Assembly: GCF_036013745.1 (NCBI RefSeq)
Contig: NZ_CP107880.1
Coordinates: forward strand, 7,254,001 to 7,318,000
DNA: 64,000 bases
DNA from: Streptomyces sp. NBC_00483
GTDB taxonomy: Bacteria; Actinomycetota; Actinomycetes; Streptomycetales; Streptomycetaceae
Direction of reading: 5' to 3'
Below are positions 16,191 through 25,211 of this stretch, piece by piece; position 1 is the first letter of the stretch; each line of letters begins with the position of its first letter. The notes below the pieces were generated by a model, which saw nothing but the letters and a program-made list of their open reading frames with translations, ran no database searches and was not told where the DNA came from. The position numbers were made by a program, and so were the translations under genes.

Positions 16191-17716
16191 GAGGTCTTCT
16201 CCGGAGTCTTGGGTTCGGGGGCCTCTGCGGCCTCGGGGACGGTACGTGCGCGGCGCAGCCGGCGCGTTACCGGCGGACCGGCCACCAGCACCACGGCGAG
16301 CGCCAGGATCGTCACCGCGGCCGGGCTGTGCAGGATGAGCAGGGAGTTCTCGCCCGACAGTGCTGATGTCTGCACCAGCGCCTTCTCGAACAGCGGGCCG
16401 ATGACCAGGCCAAGGACGAGCGGCGCCACGGGGAAGTTGAGCCGCTTCATCGCGTAGCCGACGAGCCCGAAGAACAGCACGATCCAGATGCTGAACATGC
16501 TGTTCTTCACCGAGTACGCGCCGATCAGCGAGGTCACGATGATCAGCGGGTACAGGAACGCGTAGCGCACACGCAGGAGTTGGGCGAAGACCGGCGCGAG
16601 CGGCAGGTTGAGGATCAGCAGCAGAAGGTTGCCGATGAAGAAGGAGACCAGCAGGCCCCACACCAGCTCCGGCTGGTTCTCGAAGAGCAGCGGGCCCGGC
16701 TGGATCCCGTAGACGAGGAACGCGCCGAGCAGTACCGCCGTCGTCGCGCCACCGGGGACGCCGAGGACGAGGGTCGGCACGAAGTTGGCGTTGGAGGCGG
16801 AGTTCGTGGCCGCGTCCGGGGCGACGACGCCCTCGATGGCGCCCGTGCCGAGCTGCTTGCGGTTGCGGGAGAACCGCTTCTCCGCCCCGTACGCCATGAA
16901 CGAGGCGAGCGTCGTGCCCGCGCCCGGCAGACAGCCGAGGAGGAAGCCGAGGACGGTGCCGCGTGCGGTCGGGGCCGCCGCCCGCTTCAGGTCCTCCTTC
17001 GTCAGGAGCAGATCGCGGAACCGGGCCCGGATCGGCTCGGCCATGCCGATGTGCAGCTGGTTGAGCAGCTCGCCGATCGCGAACAGGCCGATCATGACCT
17101 CGACGAACGGGATGCCGCCGAACAGATCGATCTGGCCGAACGTGTAGCGGGGCGTGCCGCTGCCGCCGTCCACGCCGACGCAGCCGATGAGCACGCCGGT
17201 GAGGCCGAGCGCCATACCGAGCAGCAGATTGCGGCCCGAGAAGACGACGATCGTGCACAGGCCGAGGATCATCACCGCGAGCATCTCGGGTGGCCCGAAG
17301 TCGAGCGCGAGATGCGCGAAGAACGGGGCCACCGCCATCAGCGCAACCAGCGACACCATCGCCGAGACGAACGCGCCGAGCGCCGAGATCGCGAGCGCGG
17401 GCCCGGCTCTCCCGGCCCGTGCCATGCGATAGCCGTCGAGGGTGCTGACCACCGATGACGCCTCGCCGGGCGTCGCGATGAGGATCGCGGTGATCGTCGC
17501 CCCGAACTGGGCGCCGTGGTAGATCCCGGCCAGCATGATCAGCGCGGTGAGCGGCGAGAAGGTGAGCGTGACCGGGATCAGGATGGCGACACCGGTCGCC
17601 GAACCGAGCCCCGGCAGAATGCCGATCACGGTGCCGAGGAGCACGCCGACGAAGCACCACAGGACGTTCTCGGGGCTGAGCGCCGCACCGAATCCGGTGA
17701 CGAGATGGTCGATCAC
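16187..17716 (-). CDS. tctA: Tripartite tricarboxylate transporter large permease
   Basis: A 509-residue membrane protein of about 12 spans with the TctA signatures 'GVLLGTVIGILPGLGSATG' (residues about 23-41) and 'GFLLGCLPGAGTTLASFMAYG'. It is the transport channel of a TTT system that takes up organic or sugar acids with a binding protein. The GTG start at 17716 overlaps the TctB stop (GTGA), and its own stop overlaps pdxA2 (ATGA), so permease and enzyme are translated together. Confidence 0.92.
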   Translation of the reverse strand: MIDHLVTGFGAALSPENVLWCFVGVLLGTVIGILPGLGSATGVAILIPVTLTFSPLTALIMLAGIYHGAQFGATITAILIATPGEASSVVSTLDGYRMARAGRAGPALAISALGAFVSAMVSLVALMAVAPFFAHLALDFGPPEMLAVMILGLCTIVVFSGRNLLLGMALGLTGVLIGCVGVDGGSGTPRYTFGQIDLFGGIPFVEVMIGLFAIGELLNQLHIGMAEPIRARFRDLLLTKEDLKRAAAPTARGTVLGFLLGCLPGAGTTLASFMAYGAEKRFSRNRKQLGTGAIEGVVAPDAATNSASNANFVPTLVLGVPGGATTAVLLGAFLVYGIQPGPLLFENQPELVWGLLVSFFIGNLLLLILNLPLAPVFAQLLRVRYAFLYPLIIVTSLIGAYSVKNSMFSIWIVLFFGLVGYAMKRLNFPVAPLVLGLVIGPLFEKALVQTSALSGENSLLILHSPAAVTILALAVVLVAGPPVTRRLRRARTVPEAAEAPEPKTPEKTS

Positions 17717-18246
17717 AGCTGGCTCCAGACGGCGGGGTCGAAGAGACCGAACGGCAGCGGGATGCTGAGGATCGTGATGAACAGCAGATAGGACACGGCG
17801 AACACGAGCACCGCCACGAGCACGCTGCGTGCGAGCGGCTGACGCTCCACAACTGCCGTGAGGAACAAGGTCATCAGGGTCAGCGCGGGCAGCAGCCCGA
17901 GGAACGGCACGAGCAGCGCGGTGACCACCATCGTCACCACGACCACGATCAGCTTCGTGCGGACCCGCTGCGCCTCCTCGGCGCCGACCTCGGCCGCCTC
18001 CTCGACGTGCCCGTCGCCCTCCAACACCGAGCCCGTACGCAGTTCCTGACGCACCAGCAGCAGGCCGAGGACGGCGAGCAGCAGGCCGGCCGTGCGAGGC
18101 ATCACGCCGGCGCCGATGGTGCCGTCCTCCGGCTGGGTCCACGGGTAGGCGAAGGAGCCCGCGAAGAACAGCGTGCCGAGCGCGGTCAGTACGCCGTACG
18201 CGATGAGGACCGGGCGGCGCGCCCGCGCGGGGGCAGGGGTCGTCAC
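17713..18246 (-). CDS. tctB: Tripartite tricarboxylate transporter small permease
   Basis: A 177-residue protein with four hydrophobic segments and the family start region 'GAGVMPRTAGLLLAVLGLLL'. It is the small membrane partner of TctA. Its GTG overlaps the TctC stop (GTGA) and its stop overlaps the TctA GTG. Confidence 0.88.
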   Translation of the reverse strand: MTTPAPARARRPVLIAYGVLTALGTLFFAGSFAYPWTQPEDGTIGAGVMPRTAGLLLAVLGLLLVRQELRTGSVLEGDGHVEEAAEVGAEEAQRVRTKLIVVVVTMVVTALLVPFLGLLPALTLMTLFLTAVVERQPLARSVLVAVLVFAVSYLLFITILSIPLPFGLFDPAVWSQL

Positions 18247-19217
18247 TTGAGGTCCTCCTTCACCTGGGCGTCGTACGTCTTGAGATACGCGGCGAACTCC
18301 GGGCCGCTGCGGTGGGCGGGCGTGAGCATGTCGGCCTTCAGGTACTCGTGGTACGCCTTCGACTTCATGGCCCGCTCCAGCGACCTGATCCAGTACCTGC
18401 GCTGTACGTCGTCGATGCCGGCGGGCGCGAACACCCCTCGCCACAAAGTGACTTCGGCGTCGAGCCCCTGTTCCTTGGCGGTAGGGACCTTGCCGAGGAC
18501 CGGGTCGTCGTAGCGCTTCGCGGTCATGGTGCACAGCGCCTTCATGTCACCGCTCTGCAGATACGGCTTCGCCGACGAGGCGCTGGAGGGCGCGATGTCG
18601 ATCTGCTTGCCGAGCAGCCCGGTCAGCACCTCGCCGGTCGACCCGTAGGGCACGACGCCGAACTTTCCGCCCTGCTTCTTGAACTTGCCGATCACCAGCG
18701 CGTCCGCGCCCGTCTTGCCGCTCGACCCGGTGACGACACGCTTCTCGCGCGCGGCCCGCACCACGTCCGGGCAGGTCTTGTACGGGGAGTCCTTGCGGGC
18801 CACGACGATGCGGGAGTCCTCCGCGAACATCATCAACGGCGTGAACGACTTGTACGTGAACGGCACGTCGTACACGAGCGGGAGCGTGTTGAGGGCGCCC
18901 TCCGCGACGAGCAGCGCGTTGCCGTTGCCCTCCTCGGCGAGGAAGCCGGCCCAGCCGACGGCGCCCGAACCACCCTCCTTGTTCTCGACGTTGACGTGAT
19001 AGCCGCCGTCGAGCTCATTGAGCCCCTGAGCCATCACACGCGCCGAGCGGTCGCTGCCGCCACCCGGCGCGAACGCGACGAGCGCGGAGACCGAGCCGCG
19101 CGGATGCCAGTCCTTCGGCACCTCGGGGGTGGCGTTGAGCAAGGTGCACGAGGTGAGTGCGGTGACCAATGCCGTGGCTCCGGCGAGACGGCGCGCCGCA
19201 CGCAGTGGTGACGTCAT
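18243..19217 (-). CDS. tctC: TTT substrate-binding lipoprotein
   Basis: A 324-residue Bug/TctC-fold binding protein. The N-terminus is a lipoprotein signal: basic start, hydrophobic core, then the lipobox LTSC with the acylated cysteine at about residue 24. 'ALVAFAPGGGSDRSARVMA' is the usual ligand-loop region. It captures the substrate outside the membrane for TctAB. An operator-like palindrome GATCCTATGGGAT lies 24 bp upstream and resembles the one in the GntR promoter region. Confidence 0.9.
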   Translation of the reverse strand: MTSPLRAARRLAGATALVTALTSCTLLNATPEVPKDWHPRGSVSALVAFAPGGGSDRSARVMAQGLNELDGGYHVNVENKEGGSGAVGWAGFLAEEGNGNALLVAEGALNTLPLVYDVPFTYKSFTPLMMFAEDSRIVVARKDSPYKTCPDVVRAAREKRVVTGSSGKTGADALVIGKFKKQGGKFGVVPYGSTGEVLTGLLGKQIDIAPSSASSAKPYLQSGDMKALCTMTAKRYDDPVLGKVPTAKEQGLDAEVTLWRGVFAPAGIDDVQRRYWIRSLERAMKSKAYHEYLKADMLTPAHRSGPEFAAYLKTYDAQVKEDLK

Positions 19218-19240
19218 CGTCGACCTTCCTGCGGATCCGA

Positions 19241-19253
19241 GATCCTATGGGAT
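19241..19253. promoter_or_regulatory. Candidate GntR operator upstream of tctC
   Basis: GATCCTATGGGAT has half-sites ATCC/GGAT and is nearly identical to the site at 20152-20165 in the GntR/isomerase intergenic region. It lies 24 bp before the tctC start. Shared use by the GntR protein is inferred. Confidence 0.6.
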
Positions 19254-19364
19254 ATGGCCGTGACCGTAGGTGTGCCGAAGGAGCCATGACAAGAGGCGTG
19301 CGTGAATTGCCGCCGTGCAAGCGGAAGTTGACCTTGGAGTGCGTCTCGCCGCTACGCGCCGTTG

Positions 19365-20096
19365 TTACGCGTCATCGAGCGAGCGCCGCTCGACACCCTC
19401 CAGGTGCGTGCGCATCGCGCGGGCCGGCGCCTCGGGGTCGCCGGACTCGAACGCGGCGAGGATCGCGGTGTGCTCGGCGATGGCCTGGTCGATGTCGAAC
19501 GTGCCGTGGTCTACGGTCTGCCGCATCCGGTGCACGTGCGCGCTCAGCGACTCGGCCATCGCGGCCATGAACCGGTTCTGCGCCGCCTGGATGATCAGCA
19601 GGTGGAACGCCCAGTCGGCGGCGAAGTACTCGCGCAGATCGGAGTTGTCGGTGGTGGTGCCGTGCGCTTGGTCGCCGCCGCGCAGCTTGCGCACGCGGTG
19701 CGCCGCGAGCACATGGCGGGCGTGCGCGGCCTGCAGCTCCGGCACCAGGTCCTCGGTGTGCGCGAGGGCCCGCTCCACCGCGCCGAGTTCCAACATGATG
19801 CGGGCGTCGAAGAGTTCGGTGACCTGCTCGGGGGAGAGTGGCGGCGCCACCTTGTACCCCTTGAGCGCGACCCGGTTGACCAGACCCGTGTGCTCCATTT
19901 GAACGAGGGCCTCGCGCACGGGAGTTGGCGACACCCCCAACTCGCGGGCGAGCGAGTCGATGCCGAGCGAGGAGCCGGGCGGCGTCGAGCCGTCGAGCAG
20001 CTTCTCCAGGATCGCGTCGTACACCCCGTCGCGCAGCGCGCGGCGTTCCACGAGCGGGGAGTTGGGGCTCTGTGGGTGCGTGCTCTTCGGGGTCAT
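19365..20096 (-). CDS. GntR family regulator, FadR/FCD subfamily
   Basis: A 243-residue regulator with an N-terminal GntR winged helix ('LARELGVSPTPVREALVQMEHTGLV' near residues 50-75) and an all-helical FCD ligand domain ('FDARIMLELGAVERAL' and later metal-ligand histidines such as 'HLLIIQAAQNRF'). FCD regulators sense small organic or sugar acids. It sits between the tct/pdxA2 operon and two divergent isomerase genes, and two matching GATCCTATRGG palindromes mark both promoters, so it likely controls the whole locus. Confidence 0.88.
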   Translation of the reverse strand: MTPKSTHPQSPNSPLVERRALRDGVYDAILEKLLDGSTPPGSSLGIDSLARELGVSPTPVREALVQMEHTGLVNRVALKGYKVAPPLSPEQVTELFDARIMLELGAVERALAHTEDLVPELQAAHARHVLAAHRVRKLRGGDQAHGTTTDNSDLREYFAADWAFHLLIIQAAQNRFMAAMAESLSAHVHRMRQTVDHGTFDIDQAIAEHTAILAAFESGDPEAPARAMRTHLEGVERRSLDDA

Positions 20097-20149
20097 CTCG
20101 CCGTCCAGGTTATCCGAGGGGGAGTGCGGACAGTCTGTCGGGGACAGAA

Positions 20150-20167
20150 TAGATCCTATAGGGTCTA
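20150..20167. promoter_or_regulatory. Candidate GntR operator in the divergent promoter
   Basis: TAGATCC-TATA-GGGTCTA is a near-perfect inverted repeat (6 of 7 in each arm), midway between the GntR start (20096) and the isomerase start (20209). Its core GATCCTATAGGGTC matches the site ahead of tctC. Confidence 0.65.
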
Positions 20168-20208
20168 CGATTCAGTGAGGACCGTTCAGGCCGACGAGGG
20201 AGTCGCCC

Positions 20209-21153
20209 ATGCCGCCCACCGTCCACCGCGCTTCGCCCCGCACTTCCCGTGACTGGCCCATCGGCGCCGCCCTCCTCCAATTCCCCGACGCTCACAACGC
20301 ACCTATCAGCCAGTGGAGTTCGGTACTCGACGAGGTGGCGGGCGAGGGCTTCGACCACGTCGACCTCACCGACAGCTGGGTACGCCCCGGCGACCTCGAC
20401 GCCGACCGCAGAGCCGAACTCGGCCGCACCATCAAGGAGTCGGGCCTCGGCGTCACCGCGATCTCCGCGATCCGCCGCAGCGTCATCGACCCCGACGAGG
20501 ACGCGGCCCGCGCCCACCTCGCGTACCTCCTGCGCACCATCGACGCGGCCGCCGACCTCGGCACCGGCGTCGTATCGGTGGGCCTGCACCGAGAGTTGAC
20601 GCAGGCTCAGCAGGAAGCACTCTGGTTCTGGCACGAACAGGGCGCCACCGACCCGATCGGCGACTTCCGCACCTGGGAACGCGCGGTCACCCGCCTGCGC
20701 GAACTCGGCGAACGCGCCGACCAGCACGGCATACGCCTGTCCCTGGAGATGTACGAGGACACCTACCTCGGCACGGCCGACAGCGCGGTCTCCCTCGTCA
20801 CCGACATCGATCTCCCGAACGTCGGCCTCAACCCCGACATCGGCAACCTCGTCCGCCTGCACCGCCCGGTCGAGGATTGGCAGTCCATGCTGCGGAAGAC
20901 CCTCCCGCACACCAACTACTGGCACATCAAGAACTATTACCGCGACCACGACCTGGCCACCGGCGCCTACTTCACCCACCCCGCGCCCTGCGAAGGCGGC
21001 GTCATCGACTACCGGCGCGCCCTCGCCATGGCCCTGGAGTGCGGCTTCGACGGCCCGATCTGCGTCGAGCACTACGGCGGCGACGGCCTGGGCGTCTCGG
21101 CCGCCAACCGCGACTACCTGCGACGTGTGCTGCGCGCCCGCATCGGGGAGTGA
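20209..21153 (+). CDS. Sugar phosphate isomerase/epimerase (AP-endonuclease-2 fold, EryC-like)
   Basis: A 314-residue TIM barrel of the xylose-isomerase-like family. Metal-ligand segments are visible: 'LSLEMYEDTYLG' (Glu), 'VGLNPDIGNLVRLH' (Asp), 'TNYWHIKNYY' (His), and 'CVEHYGGDG' (Glu/His). The family includes hydroxypyruvate and oxo-tetronate isomerases and the EryC tetrulose-phosphate racemase. Pairing with a TIM-like isomerase 50 bp downstream resembles EryC-EryH of erythritol catabolism. The exact substrate is not fixed. Confidence 0.75.
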   Translation: MPPTVHRASPRTSRDWPIGAALLQFPDAHNAPISQWSSVLDEVAGEGFDHVDLTDSWVRPGDLDADRRAELGRTIKESGLGVTAISAIRRSVIDPDEDAARAHLAYLLRTIDAAADLGTGVVSVGLHRELTQAQQEALWFWHEQGATDPIGDFRTWERAVTRLRELGERADQHGIRLSLEMYEDTYLGTADSAVSLVTDIDLPNVGLNPDIGNLVRLHRPVEDWQSMLRKTLPHTNYWHIKNYYRDHDLATGAYFTHPAPCEGGVIDYRRALAMALECGFDGPICVEHYGGDGLGVSAANRDYLRRVLRARIGE

Positions 21154-21203
21154 TCCGGGTGGAAGACCGCCCCCATCACCACGTACGAGCAGGAGGACAG
21201 CAC

Positions 21204-21929
21204 GTGAGCCGCTGGATCGGGACCAGTTTCAAGATGACCAAGACCCGTTCCGAGTCCGCGAGTTACGCGGCACGTGTGCGGGCCGCGGTCGGCGACGGCA
21301 TCGACGGCGTGCAACCCTTCCTGATCCCCTCGGCGACCGCCGTCTCCGCCGTCGCCGACACCCTCGGCCCCGGCTCGCCCGTCCTGACCGGCGTACAGAA
21401 CGCCCACTGGGACGACGCGGGCGCCTGGACCGGCGAGATCTCGGTGCCGCAGGCCGCCGACGCGGGCGCCCGGCTCGTCGAGATCGGGCACTCGGAGCGG
21501 CGCGCCCACTTCGCCGAGACCGATGAGACGGTCCGCCTCAAGACGGCCGCGGCCCTGCGCCACGGCCTCACCCCGCTGGTCTGCGTCGGCGAGGACGCGG
21601 CGGCCAGGGACGCGCGGCGCGGCGCCGACGTCGTACGCGCGCAGGCCGAGGCGGCGCTCGAGGGCCAGTCGGACCCGGGAGCGGTGCTGCTCGCCTACGA
21701 ACCGGTCTGGGCGATCGGCGAACACGGCCGGCCGCCCCGCCCCGAGGAGATCGCCCCCGCCCTCGCGACCCTCGCCGAACTCCCGGCGCGCGCCGTGCTG
21801 TACGGGGGATCGGTCGACCTGGCGAACGCGCCGTGGCTGCTTGAGCTGCCGGGGGTGCAGGGGCTGTTCGTGGGGCGTGCTGCCTGGGATGTGGATGCGT
21901 TTTTGAAGTTGCTCGCTCTGGGACTGTGA
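21204..21929 (+). CDS. Triose-phosphate-isomerase-like enzyme (erythrulose-1-phosphate isomerase-like)
   Basis: A 241-residue TIM-family protein with the catalytic lysine K10 ('IGTSFKMTKT'), histidine H96 ('EIGHSERR') and glutamate E166 ('AYEPVWAIG'). The N-terminal 'WIGTSFKM' differs from the 'GNWKMN' of housekeeping TpiA and resembles the EryH/LerI branch that isomerises L-erythrulose 1-phosphate. The GTG at 21204 has AGGAGG eight bases upstream. It follows the isomerase gene in the same operon. Its last codons form one arm of a terminator hairpin. Confidence 0.8.
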   Translation: MSRWIGTSFKMTKTRSESASYAARVRAAVGDGIDGVQPFLIPSATAVSAVADTLGPGSPVLTGVQNAHWDDAGAWTGEISVPQAADAGARLVEIGHSERRAHFAETDETVRLKTAAALRHGLTPLVCVGEDAAARDARRGADVVRAQAEAALEGQSDPGAVLLAYEPVWAIGEHGRPPRPEEIAPALATLAELPARAVLYGGSVDLANAPWLLELPGVQGLFVGRAAWDVDAFLKLLALGL

Positions 21930-21970
21930 CGGCTGACTACGAAGGAGTCGTAGTTCGGCGTCACAGTCCC
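21920..21970. terminator. Bidirectional terminator hairpin with GGGACTGTGACG core
   Basis: GGGACTGTGACG (12 bp) and, inside it, seven further bases (ACTACGA/TCGTAGT) pair with the mirrored copy ending at 21970. The stem starts in the last codons of the TIM-like gene and lies 14 bp before the stop of the convergent GAF regulator gene. The same 12-bp core forms the hairpin at 48106-48158. Confidence 0.8.
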
Positions 21971-21983
21971 AAGGCGACCAACT

Positions 21984-23273
21984 TCAGGACCCGGCCGCCT
22001 CCCGCGCCGCCACCACCGCCGGCGCGACCGAGTGCGGAAGCAGGTCCCGCAGGTCCTCCGGCAGCAGCACGTCCACCTCCGCGTCGTCCGCGAAGCGGTA
22101 CGGCCGGTGCGCGAGGAGGGCGCCGAGGTAGCGGCGGACGCGGGACATCTCGGCGCGCACCGTCACCGTACGGGTCCGGTCGCCGAACAGGTCGTCGGCC
22201 AGCGCGGAGGCGCTGCGGCCGGCCGGGTGCAGCGCCAGGACGTACAGCAACTCGGCGTGCCGCGGGCTCAGTTCATGGGTCCAGGTGGCCGCGGCCCCGG
22301 ACACCTCGAGGGACCAGCGGCGCGGGCGGCTCACGTCGAGCGCGATACGGGTCGCGTCGAGCGGCAGCGGCGTCTCGTCCACCATCAGGAGCCAGCCCCC
22401 GGGCAGCGGCGTCACGCTGCAGGCGCCGAGCGAAGGGACCCAGCAGCAGCCCTCCGCGAGGGACTTGGGCAGCGCCACCCGGTCCACCGGCGCCATTCCG
22501 GTGACCGCCGCCGTCCAGCCGAACGGGTCGACCGCGAGCGCCCGCCCGCTCATCCGGGCGAGGACCGGCGCGGCGACCGAACGCAGTCGCTCAAGGCCGC
22601 CCTGCAACTGTTCGCGCAGCCGGGCCTCGGCGAGCTGCGCCACCGAGTGCACCCACGACAGCGTCGCCGGATGCATCGTGTCCATCGGCCCGCTGATGTC
22701 TACGACCCCGAGGACCCGACCGTCGCGCGGGTCCGTGATCGGGGCACCCGTGCATATCCATGGGTGCTGCGACTGCACGAAGTGCTCGGCGGAGAAGACC
22801 TGTACGGGACGGCGGGCCACCAGCGGCGTACCTATCCCGTTCGTGCCGACGACGTCCTCCGCCCAGTGCGCGCCCAGCTCGAAGCCGAGTTTGTCGGCCA
22901 TGCGCAGGACGCCGGGATGTCCCTCGCGCCACATGATCCGGCCGTCGGCGTCGCTGATCACCATGATGTGCTGCGCCGCGTCGGCCACCGTCACCAGTGC
23001 CTCGCGCAGCATCGGGATGAGCGGGAGGAGCGGTGAGGCCTGCCGCTTCTCCTCCAGCTCCTCCGCGGTGAGCAGCCCCGCCCGGACGTCGTGGTCCGGG
23101 TCGACGCCGTCCCGGAGCATCCGCTGCCAGGAGTCGCGGATCACCGGTCGGGGGCGTACCCGCGGCCGCTGTCCCGAGAGCGTGGCGTCGCGCACGCCCT
23201 TGAGCAGGCGGGACGAGTGCGCCACGTCCATGGCGGACAACCGTGCGAGGTCGATCGTCGAATCCTTGTTCAT
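21984..23273 (-). CDS. GAF-domain transcriptional regulator
   Basis: A 429-residue protein. The N-terminal part ('VIRDSWQRMLRDGVDPD', then 'HWAEDVVGTNGIGTPLVARRPVQVF') is the GAF sensor seen in AcoR-type activators. There is no AAA+ domain. The C-terminal 100 residues ('LSPRHAELLYVLALHPAGRS', 'TVTVRAEMSRVRRYLGALL') form a winged helix. Such proteins in Streptomyces often regulate alcohol or aldehyde oxidation, but no such target is adjacent. The start is ATG 23273 (MNKDSTID). The gene converges on the TIM-like gene. Confidence 0.78.
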   Translation of the reverse strand: MNKDSTIDLARLSAMDVAHSSRLLKGVRDATLSGQRPRVRPRPVIRDSWQRMLRDGVDPDHDVRAGLLTAEELEEKRQASPLLPLIPMLREALVTVADAAQHIMVISDADGRIMWREGHPGVLRMADKLGFELGAHWAEDVVGTNGIGTPLVARRPVQVFSAEHFVQSQHPWICTGAPITDPRDGRVLGVVDISGPMDTMHPATLSWVHSVAQLAEARLREQLQGGLERLRSVAAPVLARMSGRALAVDPFGWTAAVTGMAPVDRVALPKSLAEGCCWVPSLGACSVTPLPGGWLLMVDETPLPLDATRIALDVSRPRRWSLEVSGAAATWTHELSPRHAELLYVLALHPAGRSASALADDLFGDRTRTVTVRAEMSRVRRYLGALLAHRPYRFADDAEVDVLLPEDLRDLLPHSVAPAVVAAREAAGS

Positions 23274-23404
23274 GCGGGGAACCTCGGTTGTGGGGAGTTG
23301 CGTCCATCCTGCCCTGAGAACCCGCGCAGGCGTGCGCCTTCCCGAGAACGTTGCAACCCCCTGCAACCCTGGTGAACAACCGTGCGGGGTTTGAAGATGG
23401 GGAC

Positions 23405-23520
23405 GACGCCGCTGATGCGGCGTCCGAGCTCCTCTAGGGGCCCTGATGAGTGGGGATGGTGCCGTGTCGGCGCAGCACCATCCCCGCGTCGGTTTCCGGA
23501 CCTCGTATCAGCGTCCGGAC
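23405..23520 (-). terminator. Three hairpins downstream of aidB
   Basis: Within the 267-bp gap between the aidB stop and the GAF regulator start are three perfect stem-loops: GACGCCGC/GCGGCGTC (23405-23424), GGGGATGGTGC/GCACCATCCCC (23452-23485) and TCCGGAC/GTCCGGA (23495-23519). They probably end the long upstream operon. No ORF of interest was seen in this gap. Confidence 0.6.
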
Positions 23521-23540
23521 CCTTGCAAGTCTCCAGGCGC

Positions 23541-25175
23541 TCAGATCTGTGGGCGGGCCCGTTCCGCCAGTGCCGTCAGGTCCAGCGTGTGCGGCAGTGT
23601 TCCGAAGCCCGCGCCCCTGTCGCCCCCGAACCGCGCCGCGCAGAACGCGTCCGACACGTCGTCGGGTCCGTACCGCGCGAGCAGCGAACCCTGGAGCACC
23701 AGCGCGATCCGCTCCGCGATCCGGCGCGCCCGCGCCTCGATGCCGTCCAGGTCGCCGAGTTCGGTCAGTAGATCCTTCACCGCCGCGTCGAGCCGGTGAT
23801 CGGCGCCGCGCGCCTTGCCGATCTCGATCAGGAACGCGTTGAGCGCCTGCGGCTCCCGCTGCAACGCCCGCAGGACGTCCAGGGCCTGTACGTTCCCCGC
23901 GCCCTCCCAGATCGAGTTCAGCGGTGACTCGCGCAGCAGCCGCGGCATGCCGGACTCCTCCACGTACCCGTTGCCCCCGAGGCATTCGAGGGCCTCCGCC
24001 ACCAGCGGCGTACAGCGCTTCGTCACCCAGTACTTGGCCGCGGGCACCGCGATCCGCAGGAAGGCACGCTCCTGCTCGCCCCCGTCGTCGTACGCCGCCG
24101 CGAGCCGCAGCGCGAGCGTGGTCGCGGCCTCCGACTCCAGGGCCAGATCCGCCAATACGTTGCTCATCAGCGGCTGGTCGGCCAGCTTCGCGCCGAACGC
24201 CTCGCGGTACGCGCAGTGGTGGGTCGCCTGCGCCACCGCCTGCCGCATCAGGGCCGCGGAGCCGAGCACGCAGTCGAGCCGGGTCGCCGAGACCATCTCG
24301 ATGATGGTGCGCACCCCGCGCCCCTCCTCACCGACCCGGCGCGCCCACGTCCCGTCGAACTCGACCTCGGCCGACGCGTTGGACCGGTTGCCCAGCTTGT
24401 CCTTCAGGCGCTGGAGGGCGAACGGGTTGCGGGTGCCGTCCTCCAGGACGCGCGGCACGAGGAAACAGGTGAGGCCCGCGCCGGTCTGCGCGAGCACCAG
24501 GAAACCGTCCGACATCGGCGCGCTGCAGAACCATTTGTGGCCGGTGAGCGTGTACGTCCCGTCCTCGGACAGGGGCACGGCCCGCGTCGTATTGGCCCGT
24601 ACGTCGCTGCCGCCCTGCTTCTCCGTCATCGCCATGCCGAAGAGCGCCCCGGCCTTCTGCCCCGCGGGGCGCAGCCCGGAGTCGTAGACCGGGGACGTCA
24701 GCAGGGGCTCCCACACGGCGGCGAGGTTCGGCTCGGCGCGCAGCGCGGGCACCGCCGCGTGCGTCATCGACAGCGGGCACAGGTGTCCCGCCTCCACCTG
24801 CGACCACACCAGGAACGCGGCGGCGCGCCGCAGATGACCTCCCGGCCGTGTCCACGCCGACGTGAGCCCCGCCGACACGCTCTTGCCCAGGAGCCGGTGC
24901 CACGCGGGATGGAACTCCACCTCGTCGATCCGGTGGCCGTAGCGGTCGTGGGTGCGAAGGCGTGGCGGGTTCTCGTTCGCGAGCCGGCCCCACTCCTGGG
25001 CCTGCGTCGACCCGGCGGTGCGGCCGAGCAGTTCGAGCTCGGCCCCGACCTCGGCCAGCAGGTCGGGGGCCAGATGCCGCCGCACACCCCCGACGAGGGC
25101 CGCGTCGGCGCTGTAGACGTCGTACCCGGTCAGCGGCGGGGGCTGATTGGTGACGGTGTGTGTGCTGCCTGCCAT
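23541..25175 (-). CDS. aidB: AidB-type acyl-CoA dehydrogenase
   Basis: A 544-residue flavoprotein with the AidB hallmarks 'GMAMTEKQGGSDVRANTT' and 'GHKWFCSAPMSDGFLVLAQT', plus the C-terminal 'ALECLGGNGYVEESGMPRLLRESPLN'. AidB has an acyl-CoA dehydrogenase fold with a DNA-binding surface and is part of the alkylation response in E. coli. The precise activity remains uncertain. It begins 36 bp after the SbnA-like stop on the same strand, so it may be read through from the diaminopropionate operon, perhaps by chance. Confidence 0.88.
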   Translation of the reverse strand: MAGSTHTVTNQPPPLTGYDVYSADAALVGGVRRHLAPDLLAEVGAELELLGRTAGSTQAQEWGRLANENPPRLRTHDRYGHRIDEVEFHPAWHRLLGKSVSAGLTSAWTRPGGHLRRAAAFLVWSQVEAGHLCPLSMTHAAVPALRAEPNLAAVWEPLLTSPVYDSGLRPAGQKAGALFGMAMTEKQGGSDVRANTTRAVPLSEDGTYTLTGHKWFCSAPMSDGFLVLAQTGAGLTCFLVPRVLEDGTRNPFALQRLKDKLGNRSNASAEVEFDGTWARRVGEEGRGVRTIIEMVSATRLDCVLGSAALMRQAVAQATHHCAYREAFGAKLADQPLMSNVLADLALESEAATTLALRLAAAYDDGGEQERAFLRIAVPAAKYWVTKRCTPLVAEALECLGGNGYVEESGMPRLLRESPLNSIWEGAGNVQALDVLRALQREPQALNAFLIEIGKARGADHRLDAAVKDLLTELGDLDGIEARARRIAERIALVLQGSLLARYGPDDVSDAFCAARFGGDRGAGFGTLPHTLDLTALAERARPQI

Positions 25176-25211
25176 GTACGGGAACTTACCCGCGACAGGG
25201 CAGGCACCACG

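Noticed and set aside
21926..21985. Short peptide with VVVRRHSP, similar to one at 48113, resembling sulfur leader peptides
   Set aside because: Both arise from the shared terminator hairpins and read similarly on both strands; no gene lies downstream in the right direction.
25176..25211. aidB as a functional member of the diaminopropionate operon
   Set aside because: Only 36 bp separates it from sbnA, but AidB has no known role in such pathways; adjacency alone is weak.
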